NCBI GenBank assembly: GCA_013003285.1
Contig: JABDJY010000297.1
Coordinates: 1-7,276 of the forward strand
Length of the DNA stretch: 7,276 nt
Reading direction: 5' to 3'
Origin: Alphaproteobacteria bacterium
GTDB lineage: Bacteria > Pseudomonadota > Alphaproteobacteria > UBA6615
In this document: positions 6,901-7,276 of the stretch, in pieces
Numbering within the stretch: position 1 is the first letter of the stretch
How the letters are laid out: each line of letters opens with the position of its first letter
Translations under genes and position numbers: made by a program
Notes under the pieces: generated by a model
Database searches by the model: none
Seen by the model: the letters and a program-made list of their open reading frames with translations, nothing else
What the model was told of the DNA's origin: nothing

Positions 6901-7276
6901 TGAAGCTGTAACCGTCAGCGTCTCATCACCCTCAAGCCCATCACCCGACACCGTGGTAAGCGTCAGATCGGCCGTAGCAAACAGGCCTGTACCATCTACC
7001 GTCAGAATGATCGAAGAAGGCAGTCCGCCAACAAAGTCCGATCCGTCGGCCGTGCCGCCATAGTTCAAGAACACTTCAATTGACGAACCCGGCGCCAGCT
7101 CACCGCTGGTGATATCCATCGACACCGTGTAAACCAGATCAGCACCTTCCGATACCGTACCCGCATCATCAATGGTGATCGCACCGTTCAGGTCGGTGAT
7201 CGTGCCTTCGCCAAGCCCGTCGCCGATCGATACACTGACATTGTCGGTACCGGTCAACGTCACTTCGACGCTCTCC
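3991..7276 (-). CDS. Giant RTX-family type-I-secreted surface protein, C-terminal 1094 residues, open at right edge
   Basis: The frame is open from the right edge to a TAA at 3991-3993, so the N-terminus and promoter lie outside. Counting from the first full codon (7275), residues 1-31 end a Calx-beta-like unit. Residues 32-150 are an all-beta repeat (VSEGADLVYTVSMDITSGEL...), 151-279 a typical Calx-beta unit (SLTFTVSLSETNTTGGDITV, AGTDYDTSG, VLDDADVEVTPESVEVTLTG), and 280-398 a second copy of the first type. An Ala/Pro-rich stretch with the HDETAGLQ motif opens T1SS/DUF5801-like domains: about 404-594 (FDVGADDGPLANLALDALVD, KPVYFFVDSDG), 604-707 (NITDGDQLMDAS, LDIFLFVSPDG) and 739-959. Four RTX nonapeptides (974-1009: GGSGDDNLL, GSGFDDIFS, GGAGADTMD, GGAGDDTFV) bind calcium in this family. 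An 85-residue tail ending EATVTLSLV serves as the uncleaved type I secretion signal. It has no cysteine and only four Lys/Arg. It is probably an adhesin or biofilm protein; no catalytic domain is visible. Confidence 0.93.
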   Translation of the reverse strand, partial: ESVEVTLTGTDNVSVSIGDGLGEGTITDLNGAITIDDAGTVSEGADLVYTVSMDITSGELAPGSSIEVFLNYGGTADGSDFVGGLPSSIILTVDGTGLFATADLTLTTVSGDGLEGDETLTVTASDGTTEVDGVVAEGITGDDATGTITESITVSVDDAVISGGNAFEDPSLPGSDSLTFTVSLSETNTTGGDITVSYTLGGVATAGTDYDTSGLTGGPVFTVVIPNGSDSATIVLPVLDDADVEVTPESVEVTLTGTDNVSVSIGDGLGEGTITDLNGTIVIGDSTVTEGDNLSFAVTMTLTSGSLDGGETVVVPLVWTDIETDAADYGVLPTSVTLTETVDGVWEGTIVLSTTAFDGAEGTETLTVEALDGTLTVDGVTAEGITGDEGLGTILDGNDVPSAETPAPVAHDETAGLQDADIAAPAPLVAAAGTAAGGLSLTAIGAVTQTLTFDVGADDGPLANLALDALVDATLVTDLTMTESGKPVYFFVDSDGLVLGVTVTDAANVGDGIVTGEIEDVVFSMHLSTTDPTAGTATYTFVQYEAVVSPTGGASDNEGLTAPITIDYLVTDNDGETAQATITTDILDDGPNDIDPMDASIINTIGSAGSGSLDFFGNTGSDGAGDVTFANITDGDQLMDASAVALQSGGLDIFLFVSPDGHTVTATTDSTNSDGSAVVFTVTLNPDAADQGADQYSIEFFQTIDDGSQNAFDDFSNAPAGQNQWVGLDSDLVAVEDPDPNPLSEDLLITPAGGGTVNTSSTDIGNANQWIDPSEGIQLDLVIGVNRAPGMDEADPNGFTFDSHYTAIRYSTTVLQVQGSGTAAVMVAAFLDVDGDTDITDGTPVKISEGSVIVTDGGGIDVTGSVDITEVGNAIVIEGVDEGWNVSVAGDSEFSQIVVTNADDGGTTFDGSPFAVGDFLFETAATGTQIDMEFDLDVTDGDGDTASGTLEIAVVPNGDTINASLATEGTALIGGSGDDNLLGSGFDDIFSGGAGADTMDGGAGDDTFVYDAGSNVGVDIDEILNFNAADDSFLFDDLGVTGLADVDVINVGGNDALQINGTDTVADLGTVFGTLQVDAVDVNGTEATVTLSLV
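4249..4356 (-). other. RTX calcium-binding nonapeptide block (four repeats)
   Basis: Four consecutive nine-residue units of the GGxGxDxxx type, the second degenerate (GSGFDDIFS), lie about 85 residues before the C-terminus. The following VYDAGSN...DEILNFNAADDSFLF resembles the segment that caps RTX beta-rolls in type-I-secreted proteins. Such blocks fold on binding external calcium after export. Confidence 0.85.
6440..6532. repeat. 93-bp perfect direct repeat inside the RTX gene, copy 1
   Basis: This is identical base for base to 7184-7276, 744 bp (248 codons) away in the same frame. It encodes the end of a Calx-beta unit, from ESVEVTLTG to GLGEGTITDLNG. The surrounding units one period apart are clearly related but diverged. 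Confidence 0.95.
7184..7276. repeat. 93-bp perfect direct repeat inside the RTX gene, copy 2, cut by window edge
   Basis: This is identical to 6440-6532. Identity continues to the last base of the window, so the true repeat is longer. The 744-bp period suggests the gene is built from further units of two domains each beyond the edge. Confidence 0.95.

Noticed and set aside
4022..7063. Many Ser/Thr/Pro/Val-rich plus-strand frames opposite the RTX gene
   Set aside because: They are complementary-strand readings of a repetitive Asp/Gly/Thr-rich gene, and their low complexity mirrors the coding strand.
7261..7263. GTG as the start codon of the RTX protein
   Set aside because: The frame stays open to the window edge, and the codons just upstream encode the same ESVE residues as the internal repeat copy, so this GTG is an internal valine.
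1..7276. CRISPR array, tRNA, rRNA, insertion sequence, toxin-antitoxin or phage genes
   Set aside because: I looked on both strands for short regular repeats with spacers, cloverleaf-like segments, transposase or integrase motifs and paired small genes, and found none that hold up.

Overview
The window looks like a chromosomal stretch from a Gram-negative, fairly GC-rich bacterium, most likely a marine or environmental proteobacterium and possibly an alphaproteobacterium. This rests on the very acidic RTX/type-I-secreted surface protein, the style of the coding sequence and the peptide-transporter remnant. It is an inference; there is no rRNA or marker gene to confirm it.

Layout from left to right. 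(1) Bases 1-280, minus strand: the first 93 codons of an Ala/Pro/Lys-rich protein that runs off the left edge and that I do not recognise. (2) Bases 281-653: a long, mostly non-coding divergent region. It holds a possible 38-codon minus-strand remnant (305-421), one copy of an imperfect direct repeat (408-475) and weak promoter-like boxes. (3) Bases 654-2084 and 2097-3569, plus strand: two adenylate-forming enzymes 12 bp apart, evidently one operon. The first is a PaaK/CapK-type (phenylacetate-CoA ligase-like) enzyme and the second an ordinary ANL-superfamily acyl-CoA ligase. Both keep their catalytic motifs. (4) Bases 3576 to about 3882, minus strand: the decayed C-terminal third of a DppC/OppC-type peptide ABC transporter permease, with a frameshift and an in-frame amber codon. 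It sits 6 bp beyond the ligase operon and faces it. (5) Bases 3881-3946: the second copy of the imperfect repeat. It begins where permease homology ends and includes part of a strong intrinsic terminator (3938-3963). (6) Bases 3991-7276, minus strand: the C-terminal 1094 residues of a giant secreted repeat protein, open at the right edge. It has Calx-beta-like repeats, then T1SS/DUF5801-like domains, then four RTX nonapeptides and a C-terminal secretion tail.

How the parts relate. The two ligases probably activate carboxylic acids for a pathway whose other enzymes are not here; the substrate cannot be read from sequence. The RTX-type protein would be exported by a type I secretion system encoded elsewhere and act at or outside the cell surface. 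The broken permease and the related repeats at both ends of the ligase block suggest that the region between the left-hand gene and the RTX gene has been rearranged. I see no CRISPR array, tRNA, rRNA, transposase or clear new defence system. The most unusual points are the permease pseudogene, the flanking repeats, the isolated pair of adenylating enzymes, and the recently homogenised repeat in the surface protein.
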